From Rotaria sordida (taxonomy: Eukaryota; Rotifera; Eurotatoria; Philodinida; Philodinidae): 64,000 nt of DNA. A program made the position numbers and the translations under genes. The stretch's first letter is position 1. Each line of letters opens with the position of its first letter. The notes beneath the pieces are model-generated. The model saw only the letters and a list, made by a program, of their open reading frames with translations. It ran no database searches and had not been told where the DNA came from. The DNA is taken from contig CAJNOL010000340.1 of the NCBI GenBank assembly GCA_905250125.1, positions 82,791 through 146,790 on the forward strand. The letters are read 5' to 3'. Shown piece after piece: positions 12,601 through 25,200 of the stretch.

Positions 12601-15600
12601 ATAGAAATAAATATTCTTTTACCTTCGATAAACAATAATAAAAAAAAGTAAACCAAGTGCACAATAACCAATATTAGAAAAAACATTATTAAATGCTGCT
12701 AACATAGCAAATTGTCGTGCACATAAAAAATTAAAATAACATATATCTTCATTTCCAATTGAATCAATATTTATTTGATATTGTAAAACAAGTTGAATAA
12801 CAGGTAAAGAATAAAATATAGCAATTGTTATCATTGTTTGAGGATATATACGAAATTTTTGTTTTAAATATTCATAATCTTTTGTACATAAATCATTAAC
12901 AGTTACAAAACCAGTCTAAAAGAAGAATAGAGAATAGTTTTTTTTTTCAATTATGTTTCATCCGTTATATTATGCAATAACTGATTTTTGTAAATATAAA
13001 AAGAAGAGATCGTTCATTGTTAAATTATCTTCATGTTTTTTTTTTCATGTCGAATATGTTAACGGTGATTTTAATGATCAACTTAGCATCAATACTTCAA
13101 TTTTAATATTTAATTATCAGTAAATCTTTATTATAATTATTTACAGATGTTTTTTTTACTTTGACTTCCTCTTGTTCAAAAATAATAATTTATAAGAAGA
13201 TTATTTCGCAAAAAAAAATCTTCTTTCTGTATTAAACATTTATTGTCGTCTAATGAAAGCTTTCAATTAAAACGTCTGGTATTAGAAATGAAATAGTCTA
13301 AAATATGGATATGCTAGAATATCGTTCGAGTTCATATTAGAGCTACAAATAGTTTCCGGCGGTAACGCTAAACGAAATTTAAAAGGATTTTGTGTCCATA
13401 GTCTATTGGTAAAGAATTATGATCATTTTACTGAAATTTTTATTGGAAGCAAAGTATTTCTGAAAAAGCCAAAAAAAACAAATAAACAAGTTTTGATTTG
13501 AAATTTTGCCTTTCAAGAGATTCGATAACTAAAATTTTCAATGAAAATGAACATATCTTTCTCGAGCTATTCAATATTCAACAAAACAGGCGCATATCAT
13601 AGAATGACGTAATAATACAGTCTACTTCAAAAATTGAATATTACGAAAAGTATATGCTTATTTTCATTGAAATTTGAGTTATCGAATCGATCTGAAGACG
13701 AAATTTTAGGTTAAAATTCATTGTGTTGGATTCTTCAGATGTAGTTTGTTCTCAATAAAAATTTCACTATAACACCCATAATTCATCATCAGTAGGTCAT
13801 CGATACGAATTATTTTAGGTTATTTTTAGTCGTACAGAGAAACTACTCGTAGTCATAATATGAAGTCGAACAGTATTCAAAAATTCGACATGTTCTCTCA
13901 TGAGCTTAATTTTGAATGAAAATGTTTTCATCTTCTCAACTTTGAATTTACACTTTCAATCATTTGTTGAACAAAATAAAATTATCTAAATAGTTTAATA
14001 TGATTCCAGATCTTTGTTTATTTGATATTTGAAGTTAGAATTGTAGATAGCATCAATTTTCACAAACAACTAAATCAATAGAAACAAATGTCTTAGATTT
14101 AAACTTACACCTGATGTTCCAATAACTTCAACAGCAGATTCTTCACGATCATAATCATTCATCCTTGATGCTATTACATTTTCTTCACCTTCAGATGTTT
14201 CAAGAGATTGTCGATTATTTTGATGTTCTATTTCAAATCAACTATAAAAATTTTATTTCTCATCAATCTATACATACCCGCAAGTTCTCGTTCTGTTCGT
14301 GCTTCTAACAATGCTATAATCAAAAAATTTCAATAAACAAAAAAAAATAAAAAAATAAAAACAAAAGTTCAATCATTCATACATACACAATTGATCTGGA
14401 GCCAAACGATCACTAAAACAAAAATTAATCTTCAATTATTTCAAATCTTTTTCATGCAAAAGGAAAAACTCACTAAGTATCTGGCTGTCTACACATAATA
14501 AGAAAAGCAAAAACATAGATTAAAGAATATATTCCAACTGTCAGAAATATTGTTACATAAAGATATTTAGCTATCCGATAAAAATAAAACTAAATTTTAT
14601 GAAATTTATAAAATATATACATACAATAACTTGGTGAACTTAATATAACTGTTATATTTTTTCTTCGTTCAACATCAACAACACCCGCTACACAAATAAA
14701 TCAATTCAATCAGAATACATCTAAAACAAAAAACAATACTAACCTGGTTGAATTATTGCTGTTTCTTTATAATCTAAGCAATCGGCATCCGTTGGTTTAA
14801 CAAGAAAAACAAGAAGAAATTCATTTCGTTTCGTAAATTCGCTAGACTATTAAAGAAAAAAAAACAATTGAAAAAAAAACAATTCTAAAATCTCTTATTA
14901 TATATTACATAAACATTAAATGAAGCACTTTTTGACATTGTTTGATAATGTCCTTGTCTAAAACCAATTTCGCCAACATCATAAACTGGACAATCAAATG
15001 ATTGAACAGACACAACAGCACATAAATCATCTTGAGATTGAACTTCAATAAAAATATTATTAATATGAGATGGAAATACAAATTTATAATAAACAGGTGT
15101 AGCTGGCGAAATAGTAAAGCTTTGTTTAACATCTGTTCTGTATTTTCAAAAGAAAATTACAAAAGTAAGAAAAAAAACAAATAATTCATTTGTTTTACTC
15201 AAGTGAATATTCAGTTGTATTATCAAGTTGAACAGAGTAATCAATTAAATCTACATTTGATGTTGAAATTTCAATAAAAACAGTACTTGTATGTGGTCGA
15301 GTACGATTTACTTCATTGTGTACACAAAGTGTACGTGTAACACTTGAATAAATCATCCTAATAACAAAACAAGAAAACTGAAGAATTTCATATTCGAATG
15401 AACCATTTTTACCCATTAGAAAATACATATGGAAGTGTCCATGAAACAACACCACGAATTTGTCGAACAACAACTAAAATTGGAGCATTTTGTGTAACAT
15501 TATATTTCATATTTGTTGTTAGACGAACAGCCTAATATATAAATATTAAAAAAAAGTGTAACATTGATCTACTTTTGTAGTAGTATGAAAAGATATGTCA

Positions 15601-15889
15601 ATTGCCATATCTTTACCGTTATAGGATTAAAAGAATATTGAACAGAATAATAATGAATAGAAGTTGAATTAATAGTACCACTACATAATTCTCCGATTGT
15701 ACAATTTTTAATAATAATATCAGGATTAATGATTGAGTCAAATGAATCGACACTTAATTGGTTACATTTTACAAAAAACTACGATCGAAATAATTATTTA
15801 TTTTATATTAGAAATAATAGTTTAAAATAGCTTACAAACAGATTAAAAATAATAAAGAAATATAAACGAACTGATAGCAGGAACATCAT
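9657..15889 (-). CDS. SID-1/SIDT family transmembrane protein (dsRNA or cholesterol uptake family)
   Basis: Multi-exon minus-strand gene. The start at 15889 gives a hydrophobic leader (MMFLLSVRLYFFIIFNLF), followed by an extracellular beta-rich domain (exons about 15781-14475) and a multi-pass domain. Diagnostic segments: DICYFNFLCAR and AFNNVFSNIGY (12620-12915), EYGIPQHFGLFYAMAIG (about 12400-12475), MSACYHVCPSRQNFQFDTSF (joined over the 12375 junction), IYQTRHPDINPHSAG, QWFWIFYAMVHM and YYMGRLKIS (about 11971-12090), and the C-terminal exon 9657-10154 with FYNEVKSYE, DAHDVWHLLSSFG and LTIDDGVRKK. The family's zinc-site pattern is intact: Ser and His in SACYH, Asp in FQFD, and HxxxH near the end. 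SID-1 imports dsRNA in C. elegans; the vertebrate proteins act at the plasma membrane or lysosome. Two large introns (about 10155-11970 and 12917-14105) hold foldback repeats. It converges on the EF-hand gene with 150 bp between stops. Confidence 0.93.
10370..11022. repeat. Foldback repeat in a SIDT intron
   Basis: TGAAATCTTACTGAATTATC at 10370 pairs with the reverse complement of the segment ending at 11022 (TGAAACTTTACTGAATTATC). The match continues for roughly 210 bp on each side, including blocks near 10495 (CTGTCGATCTGTGCAAAGTC) and 10890-10915. No open frame of note. Confidence 0.8.
11095..11745. repeat. Second foldback repeat in the same SIDT intron
   Basis: The block around 11226-11286 (GAGTCTGCTTACGATTTCCG) pairs with 11510-11582 (reverse complement GAGTCTGCTTACGATCCCCG), and the outer block 11131-11185 pairs with 11663-11712. 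It lies immediately beside the preceding element but has different sequence, so it belongs to a different family. Confidence 0.75.
13452..13742. repeat. Foldback repeat in a second SIDT intron
   Basis: Arms of about 100-120 bp: the stretch around 13500-13575 (TTGAAATTTTGCCTTTCAAG, then GATTCGATAACT) pairs with about 13630-13715. The left half resembles a stretch at about 61430-61605 in a FRY intron, including the words GAAATTTTG and GAACATRYCTTTCTCGA in the same order, suggesting a dispersed family. Confidence 0.65.
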
Positions 15890-16273
15890 TGTCTTTAAAA
15901 AAAGTCACGATGTAATAAGAAATTCTGCTGTTTTTATATTCATAGTAAAGAAAGTAGATTACACGTAATTTCTTCACTCATTTTGACAATGTCTCATAGA
16001 TAATTGTCTTGTCTTATCTGTATGAGTCTATAATAGCTGAGCAATCATTAGTAAATGAGCGACATCTAATCTGTTCTAATATTCGAAACATGTTGAACAT
16101 TGAAGTTTAAATTCATCTAACACATTTAACAATCTTTATTTATAAATTTCAGTCATTTTTTTTATAAAATTTGATTTTGATATCATTGGAATCGTATCTA
16201 TGGGAACGATGAACACAATGGTAAAAGAAAATATGGCGCTTAGTCTACCTTCTTTTAAGATTAATTATTAACA
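15890..16273. promoter_or_regulatory. Shared 5' region of the divergent SIDT and DZIP1 genes
   Basis: 384 bp separate the start codons. A TTTTTTTAAAG acceptor-like site ends 3 nt before the SIDT ATG on the minus strand, and CTTCTTTTAAG ends 14 nt before the DZIP1 ATG on the plus strand. A bidirectional promoter is likely from the arrangement alone; no specific motif is assignable. Confidence 0.45.
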
Positions 16274-19200
16274 ATGCAGAATCATTATTATACAACAACT
16301 GGAACCCCTCAAAGACCACCATTAGGTTCCGATATGAATTATCTTTATTTAAGTCCATCGCAACAACAAGTAAATCGTCAAGGAATATTTCTTAAACGAA
16401 GTGAAAAAATTGATTGGCGTCGAATTGGTATGACAATTAAAATTAAAAAAATCAAAAAAAAAAAAGATCAAAATTCATTCCTTTAATATAGCTGCAGTTG
16501 ATGTTGATCGTATTGCACGTGATATGGATTTTCAAGCATTACAAGATAACCTTGAAAATATAACATTATGTAATATTGATGCTGAAGTTGTAAGTTTTTA
16601 TTAAATAATTCAAATAAAAATTTTTATTTTTTCAAAAACAAAACTAAGGATTCACGAGCTATGGATCCAAATTTTGTTAAACTTTATAAAATGGCTCAAT
16701 TAACAATTGAATATCTTTTGGTTCGTCTTTGAATTATTTCAATTCTATACGTGAGACTATTTTTTTTCTATTCTTTTAGGTTTGCCAAGATGAAATCACA
16801 ACTCAATTAACTGATTATGAACAATTAAAAAGTAAAGGTTTTCATGTATGTATTTTAATTTCCATTTTTTTCCTTGGTGAGAAATTTTATTATAAAATAA
16901 AATAGGATCATGAAGATGCTCGTCAACAAATTGAAAAATTAAAAAATGAATTAAATGAAACAAAAAAAGAATTGAAAAAACGACGAAAAATGCTCGAAAC
17001 ACAACAAAGAATGTTAATGGCACAAAATTCAAATTATCATACCGTAAGAAAAATAAAATAATTAAATAAATCATTCCATTTTTGATAAATATTAAATCAA
17101 TTTTTTTTAAAATTTTTTCTAGTGTCCAGTTTGTACACATGCATTTTTAAGTATTGCTTATTTACAAGCACATATAAAACGTCGTCATCCAGATTATGAT
17201 CCAAGTAAACGACGTGAACATGATATTGATGTTGAAAAAGAAATTCAATGTCTTAAAGATGAATTAAATAAAAAAGACACTGAATTACAAATGATTAAAG
17301 TTCAAAAAGTATGTTCGAAATTAAAATGAAGACTGTAATTTGAAAAATACTTTCACTTCTCGTATCAATTATATTCAAAAACAGACTATTGTATATCAAT
17401 AACATAGTCTAGATAGACGTTCTATTGGTTATTACAATCGATACTATCATATATAGTATTTATGTGATGAGATCAAATCCATATTGAGATTTTCGGATAG
17501 AATTCACTGCTTCAGGACGATTATTTCTATCTTTAAAAATGCCATTAAATGGATCCCCCTTTCGGGATAGATCTCGACGAGTAAAGCAAAAGTTGCGTCG
17601 GAATCCTCAAATACTTTCTTCTAGGAAATATCTGGCTCACAAAGGCAATATGTCCGATTGAACAGGAGGTTTCTTTTTACAGATACTAGACACTGTTTGG
17701 AATGCCTGCTGTTTTTGGTTTCTTTTTATGCCCTTTTATTCGAATAAAAAGATCAAAATACGGAGCATGTAGGCACTCCAAACAGGGTCCAATACATGTA
17801 CAAGGAGTTTTATCTCGATCGAACGTATTATATGAGAGAAAAGCGGTGATTTTGCACTTTTTTTGTGTAAAAATTGATTACGAGAAAAACGAAAAACAAA
17901 TTTTCTTGTATGCATCAGAACTTTTTTTTTCTCCAACTAAAGTGATCGAAAATTGGCCGTGTTCAGCGGTGCGAGAGACTCATGATCTATGCTTCCAGCA
18001 TCTTTAGAAATTATCATTAGAAGAATTGTGCTTAATAAAAGTACTTATTAACAACGAAGAGCCCTTATTTATATGATATTTGACAGAGCGCATTTTGAAG
18101 TTATATTAGCGATGAAAAGTCAAAAATTGAAAAAAATTTGGATTTTAATATCCGGAACGGTAGGAGTGTCCGTTTAAGTTTCGTGTTATTTCACTGTAAC
18201 CGATCAGACTGTTTTACGGACATTTTTCTTCACCAGTAAATAGCCATTTATTCCCTTAGTATTTTTACTATTTTATATCATTTACGATGTAGTTTTCTTG
18301 AACCTAGGATGTTATTTAGAAACTTCTATTTATTGTTTCAGGCAGTTGATGAAGAAAAAATTCGTGATCGCGATACAAATATTCGTCAACTTAAAGTAAA
18401 ATTTTGCTGTTTTTTTCTATTATAATAACTGCGTAATACTATTTTATATAGGAAGAAATTCAAACATTAACAACAAAAATGACAATATTAGATGACAGAC
18501 TCTCGCAAATGAGAACAGTAATAATAAAACTTTTTCGTTTTAAGAGTTTTATGTTTTATTAAACTTTTAGAATCCTTATACACAATCATCTTCACCTCAT
18601 CGAAACGAAACTGGTTTTTCAGAATTACTAAAAGAAAATAATAATTTACGTGCTGATATTGAACAATTTGTAAGTTATATAAATTATATTTTTTGAATTT
18701 TGTTGTTTTTTTTTGTTTTGTTCATTTTAATCTAAATAGAAACAATCACTTCAACAAGCAGAAAATAATTTAAAACAAGAAGTAAAATTTAAACGACGTT
18801 ATGAACGTGAAAATGAAAATGTAATCATTCTTATTATTATATATATTAATATTGATTTTTGTCGTTTTTAAAGCTTATTAAAGAAATAACAAATCTAAAA
18901 GAAAATCTTCAATTACTTCAAAAAGCACCAGGTGATACAGGTCGTTTAACAAAAGAATTAATTAATTTTCAAAATGTAAGTTAAATATTAAAAAGAAAAA
19001 TTATAATCCTTATTAATATCGGCTACAATTTATTTGCTAAGTAAAAATATTTAAATGCTAAGTTGATTTTTGCTAAGTAAAATTCGTATCTGCTCAGTAA
19101 ATAAATTGACTGCTAAGTAAAAATATTGAACGCTCAATTGATTTATACTTTCTCAGTAATAAAAATATTTGCTAAGTTTGATAATTGATATCCAAGTAAA

Positions 19201-22200
19201 TTTTTTTTTGTTAAGGCCTTCCCCCCTCAAAAAATGTCCGTTTTCATCAAAAATTTCGAAAGTGAGATAATTGCATGAAAAGATAATCCGTCTTCAGATC
19301 TTTCGGAAACAACATGATTTTTAAGCCGACACTCCCGTTTCAGACAAGATTTTTGATGATTTCCATTAACGTCTTCTTGAAAAATATGCTTATTTCGAAA
19401 AAAACGAAAAATGTTTTTCGTTTTCTCTCAGTTCAGGCTTTCCGAACCGCGCAATCCATTTTTCTCTGCCCAGGCTCATTCAATATATTTAAATTTTTTT
19501 TTGTTTGAAAGAGCACGTCAAGATGCAGTGCAGTACAGAGTCCTTTTTTTAAATTACGCTTGTTTTTTATTATATATACAGACATTTATGTAGCTAGACA
19601 CTCATTTTTGGCACGTTTTTTGAATCATTGAACTTGTGATCCCCTTTTTCCGCTAAGAAAGTAAGAATTTTAAAAAAAGGACTCTGTACTGCACTGCATC
19701 CTGAGATGCTCTTTCAAACAAAAAAAAAATTAAATATATTGAAGGAGCCTGGACAAAGAAAAATGGATTGCCAAATGAGCTATTTTTGACCCTTGTTTGG
19801 TTCATATCTCTGTCAAACATTAGGGTATCGAGCTGAAAATTTTACCACAGCCTCCTCACTTCAGCCCCAACATATGCTCCAAGTTTCAGCTCATTTGAAC
19901 TTTCCTGGGCTGAGATCGATTTTTGAGGGGGAGAAGGCCTTAAGTTAATAAATTGAAATTATAGTTATAAAACAAAATCGCTAAGTAAAAATTATTACTT
20001 CTAAGTAATTTCTAATAATGACCAAGTACGATTATCTAAGATAAGATGAATATTTTTATCGTGGTATGGCGTACGTATTTTCTCTTTTTCTTTCCTTTTG
20101 TCAGTATTGAAATAGCACCGTAACATATGTATGTTCCACCTATATTTTCTTTCGTTTTGATGTAATGTGTGCATGCGTGCACGTTTTCGAGGATGTTCTA
20201 GTACAATCATTTTTCTTTCTCTCCCTATTTCTTTATGATCTGTATTTTTTTTCGAGAGCTCTTTCCTATCTAGCACTTTCTAATGAGTTCTTGCTTCCTA
20301 CTTGTTTATACACATATAGATATATATATATGCCATTGGAAGACTACTTTGAAATTATAAACCATGAAAAATTTTGTGATGACACAACGATATGAAAGCT
20401 CATCAGAATCGAACGACGAAATGGAGATCGACCATCAGGATTTTCAAGAAAAGAAAAAAGTTAGACGTAAACTTCACTGGATGAAAGACCGAAGTTTTTC
20501 AGATGATGCACAAACTCAAATGGCAATCAAAAAAGAAAAACAATGGAGTCGATACTATTGTAACAAAGGTCATGATGGAATTAAAGTTCATTATCGATGT
20601 AATCAAGTAAAATTTCGTGGCAAGCAATGTGATGCAGCAATATATCTGTATTATCCAAATGATAGTGATCCAAGTGGTATTATTTCGTACAATTAATGAG
20701 CATGACCATACCTATACGGATGGACGCAAAGCTTTTCCTGGAGAAGCAAAACAAACTATTGAAGAATTATTTGATTTGAGATTAAAACCGAAAAAAATAT
20801 GTGAAGTGTTACAAAAACGAAATTTTAAGATTACATATAACCAGCTAAACAATTATTTAGTACAATTGCGTAAAAAGAAATTTTGTCGTTCAACTTTAAG
20901 CCTGGGACAATTAGAATCTATGTGTGCAGAAAGATCTACGGTACCACAATCTGAAGATGAGCCATTCATTCTTTCATATAACGTTCATTATGAAGACGAT
21001 ATAAATGATGAACAAGACGTAATAGATGATTGTGATAAATTTAGATTTTTATATCAACAAAAAGGTTATTGAAAATTGCTTCAACCTCAACACGATTACA
21101 TGCTGGTGCCACCTATAAATTGAATTGGCATGATTTTCCAGTGCTAATAGTGGGAACAACTGAATACGATAGGAAGTTGCATTCATTTGGTTTGGCAGTT
21201 TGTAGTGATGAAAAACAACAAGACTTCGAATTTATCTTTAAAAGTATTTTAGATGGTGTTGAGAAGATAACAGAATGTACATTTAAACCTGAAGTTCTGA
21301 TAGTTGATGGATCCGGTGCTATACGGAATGTATTTGCACAAATATTTAACAATGATAAAACTATGATGTGTTGGGCACATATGCGTCGAAATATGAATAA
21401 AAAGTTAAATACTATTAGGGATCATGATATAAGAAATGAAATATTAGATAACATCGACGAATTACAATTATGCGAATCAGAAAAATCTTTAGGAATGCAT
21501 CAACCTTATATATGAAGAAGTGGAGCAAAAGAGAAAATGATTTTTCACAATTGCAAATGATATTGTTAATAAATGGTCCAAGTCTCGCAATCAGAATCAA
21601 ATAGATCCGATTTTATTTTCAACAGAACCAACAATTTCACTTAAAAAATGGACTGCTGCATATCATTTCGCAAAATCTTCAAAATCAGTATTACAAATAT
21701 CATCTAAAACAAAAGATTTCACCGATTACTATATACCAGCCGGTGAGGCAGAAAATATAACAAACAATTAAATACAGAAATACAAAAGGAAAAAATGGAC
21801 GTCTTTCGACCAATTTAAAGATCTTCAAGTTGGAATATGGAAAGTAACTTTATCAGACAATGCATCACAATGAAAAAACGGACTTTGCAATTGTCTAAGT
21901 TTCTTCAAAGAATTTATTTGCAAACACGTTATTGGTATGGCGATTAGGTTGAAATTTTGCAAACCACCTTCATCAGCGAAAGATATACCATTGGGTGAAA
22001 AAAGAAAAAGAGGACGACCACGAAAAGCAACTAAAGCTTTATTAATACAATAACTATACAATTAAATTTTTTACTTAGATATTTATGTTTCTTTACTTAG
22101 CAAAAATTGTTTATTTATCTATCAATTTTTAATATTTCACTTAGAAAATCAAACGTATTTACTTAGAGTTTAAATAAAAAACTTAGCAAAAAACTTTTTT

Positions 22201-25200
22201 TTACTTAGAATTATTTTCAATAAATTACTTAGTAAACATCGAATTTTTTACTTAGCTTTTATTTAAAATTACTTAGCATTTAAATGGGAGCCATTAATAT
22301 GTATATATATGCAGTAGTTGCAAAAAGTTCTGCTATTGTATAAAAAATCCATAAACTTCAATCCTTCCGCCTGATATTTTGACTACAAATAGAGCACAAT
22401 AAACTCTGATTGCAATCAGCAATCTGAAGTCAATAAACTTTAATGCAAATGATTTACGATGAAAACACTGATTTCTTCTCTGCGGGCTCAAAGATAGCTT
22501 TTTGGATACTATTTGATTTTCCATCATTTAAATACATTAACCTCATTTTTTCTTATTAACAAACAAAGATTCACGTGTCTATTTTGTATCACAGATAGGG
22601 TACTCCAATCCACAGTAATCTTGAGGGACACGAAAGCTTCTATTGTCTGGGATGGTCTCAGCATGCATTTCTTCTCCATTGATGACTACGATCATGAAAT
22701 TTTTGAGACAAATGATTAAAATTAGTCGGAGATATGGATCACTTTTCGATGATTCCCATCAACTCTCATGTGGAAATTACTCAAAGAATACTTCATAAAT
22801 TAAGAATGAGATTTGTTTTCTATGTTGAAATATCTTCAGCTGAAGAAAAAAAATCTATGTTGATCTTCTAGCTTTTTCGGATGAAGGCTGATTAATCCTG
22901 GCGATTAGAGTTAGATACTTTTTACCTGATAGTGGAACCTTTTTGCAACTACTATACAAAGTGTGAAGGCAAAAAGTCTAGAAACACAGTATTTTTGACT
23001 TTTTTCCTGAAGTAGCAATAGCTAAAACAAATCAGAGAAAATATTTGAGTAGCTGAAACAATTTCTTATCACAAGAAGTATTTGTCAAAATCATATGAAC
23101 AGATTTTCGGAGAAAAGTCTCTGAAAAACCAAGACTTTCAAAGCTATTTTTCTGAATTCTTTCAAACAAGATGTCCCCGAGCTCCTAATGATCTATCTTC
23201 AGCTCATTACATTCATTCTACAAAAGACCTCAAAATATACAACACCGTAAATTCATATACACTTTCATAAAAACAACAGAAAATAGCCTTTTAAGCCTAT
23301 CTCACAATTATTGTCCTTCGCTGAAGATAGGTCGTGAAGAGTCTGTGGACATCAAAATGATTTCTCTATCAGATGAACTTATTTTCAAAACATTTTTGTT
23401 AGAATCCAGAAATCTAATTTTGAAGATCTTGGTTTTTGAAAAACCATTCTTCCAAATCTGTTCAAGGAAATTTGACAAGTATCTCTTCTGATAGGAAATT
23501 ATTTCAACTAATCAAGTCTTTTCTTCGATTTGTTGTAGTTATTATCGTTGAGAAAACAAAGTCGAAAATACTTCATTTTTAAACTTTTTTGTTTCTATCT
23601 TTTATGTAGCGATATAATGAAGAAAAATTACGTCGTGAAAAATTAGAAGAAGAACTTCAAAAAGCTAATGATCAATTAGGTCAATTTCCAAATCAACGAC
23701 CATCAACACAAATAGAACGTCCTGGTGAACCACCATTTCCAACTCGACCATCTCGACCAATACCAACAACAGATATATATTTACCTGAATATTGTCCAAG
23801 TCTTGTTGAACGATTAAAAGATAATCCAAAAGTTTTAACAAAATATCGTGATGAAGCACGAAGACAATTTGTTGAAGAACTTGAAGATTATGAAAATTTA
23901 GGAATTTCTGATGTAAGTAAAAGTAAATTCAAACTAAAGTTATATATTTCTATTTTATTTTAAGACTGATACTCGTCTTACGGATCTTGATTTTCGAACT
24001 AAAATGGAAAGTGTTTTACAAACACGACGTAATATTCAAAATGTAAGTTAATTAATAATTAATAATTATAATAATAAAAAAATTCTATAGGATTTACCTA
24101 ATTTTGAACGTATTCGTGCTAATCTAACTCGAATATTAGATAAAAATATTAATGAACGATCTGATGTACGACGTAGTATTACATCTATACGTTCAACTGG
24201 TAGTAAATTAGTTACATTTGAAGACGAACATCAACGATCAAAATATGATAATATAAAAAAAAATTTAACTGATCAACGTGGTGCTGTAACAACAACAATT
24301 CAATCAAAACCAAAATATGATCATAGTCGTCCAACAATAAAAAATGAATCAGATGATGATATTACAATATCAAATGCAAATGAAAGTGATGATGATACAC
24401 AACCAACACGACCAGGAATTACATCTGATATTCAACCACCACCAAGAAAACATGTTCCACCATCTAAAACACAAAATGGTATTAGTTCATTAGTTGCAGT
24501 AAGTATGAGACCAACAACAACTACAAATCAAACAACAACTATATCTGCTCGTCCTCGTCAACAAATAGTTAAACCAATATCAACAACAACAAACAAATCG
24601 AATTCAGATAGGTAAGGACAAGAAGAAATAAAAGTCAATATACTAAAAGTTATTATTGTTTTTCTTGTAAAGTGAAAGTGAAAATGCAGTACCATCTCCA
24701 TCAACAGCTGGACCTTATTCAATGAATGTAACTGAAAAAAAACGTCTTATTGAACAAAAATTACATGAAGCTAGTAAGAAAGGAGAGAAACCAACTATTA
24801 ATGCTATTGCACAAGGATTTCGACCGTCTCGAGAATCACTTGCTACTCAAGTAAAACAATAATTTTTCACTTTTTCTTATAAGATATTCGTTTTTTTTTC
24901 TTTCTTAAATCTAGCACGATGATGATGATAATGATCAAAGTGAATCATTTACAACTTTACATACAAATCCTGCACAAAAACCATTAAATGGTCATTTACC
25001 ACAACTTTCGTATGTATTATTATTTTTGTTTTTAGTAGAATAAACTATTTTGTTCTTTAATTTGGTTTTGGAGTGTACACATGTAGTATTTTTCTTTTTA
25101 CAAAAAACAAAAAACAAAAAACAAATTATTTCTTTTCTAGTCCATCTTCTGTAAGAACGCAAGCACGTATGCAATTAAAAAAAATAAAATAAACAAACAG

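Larger units (their letters stand above)
19021..22292. mobile_element. Mutator-like (MULE) DNA transposon, decayed, in a DZIP1 intron
   Basis: The 3.27-kb element starts GGCTACAATTTATTTGCTAA and ends, read in reverse complement, GGCTCCCATTTAAATGCTAA. Both termini are clusters of a GCTAAGTAAA-type word, facing inward on the left (about 19037-19200, again 19979-20035) and as TTTACTTAGC on the right (about 22070-22280). So the terminal inverted repeats are built of short tandem repeats. The 9-bp flanking duplication marks the ends exactly. The interior codes for a broken transposase on the plus strand (same orientation as DZIP1), and the left terminal region has been split by a later TTAA-flanked insertion at 19215-19939. 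Inactive by its frameshifts and stop codons. Confidence 0.88.

Noticed and set aside
17702..18007. Similarity between DZIP1 intron 17740-17900 and FRY intron 58200-58440
   Set aside because: Short shared words (CGAATAAAAA, GTCAAAATA/ATCAAAATA) but no sustained alignment by eye; too weak to call one family.
20364..22051. The MULE-derived frames as a domesticated host gene
   Set aside because: Multiple frame changes, an in-frame stop before the SWIM finger, a substituted catalytic position and intact transposon ends all point to a dead transposon.
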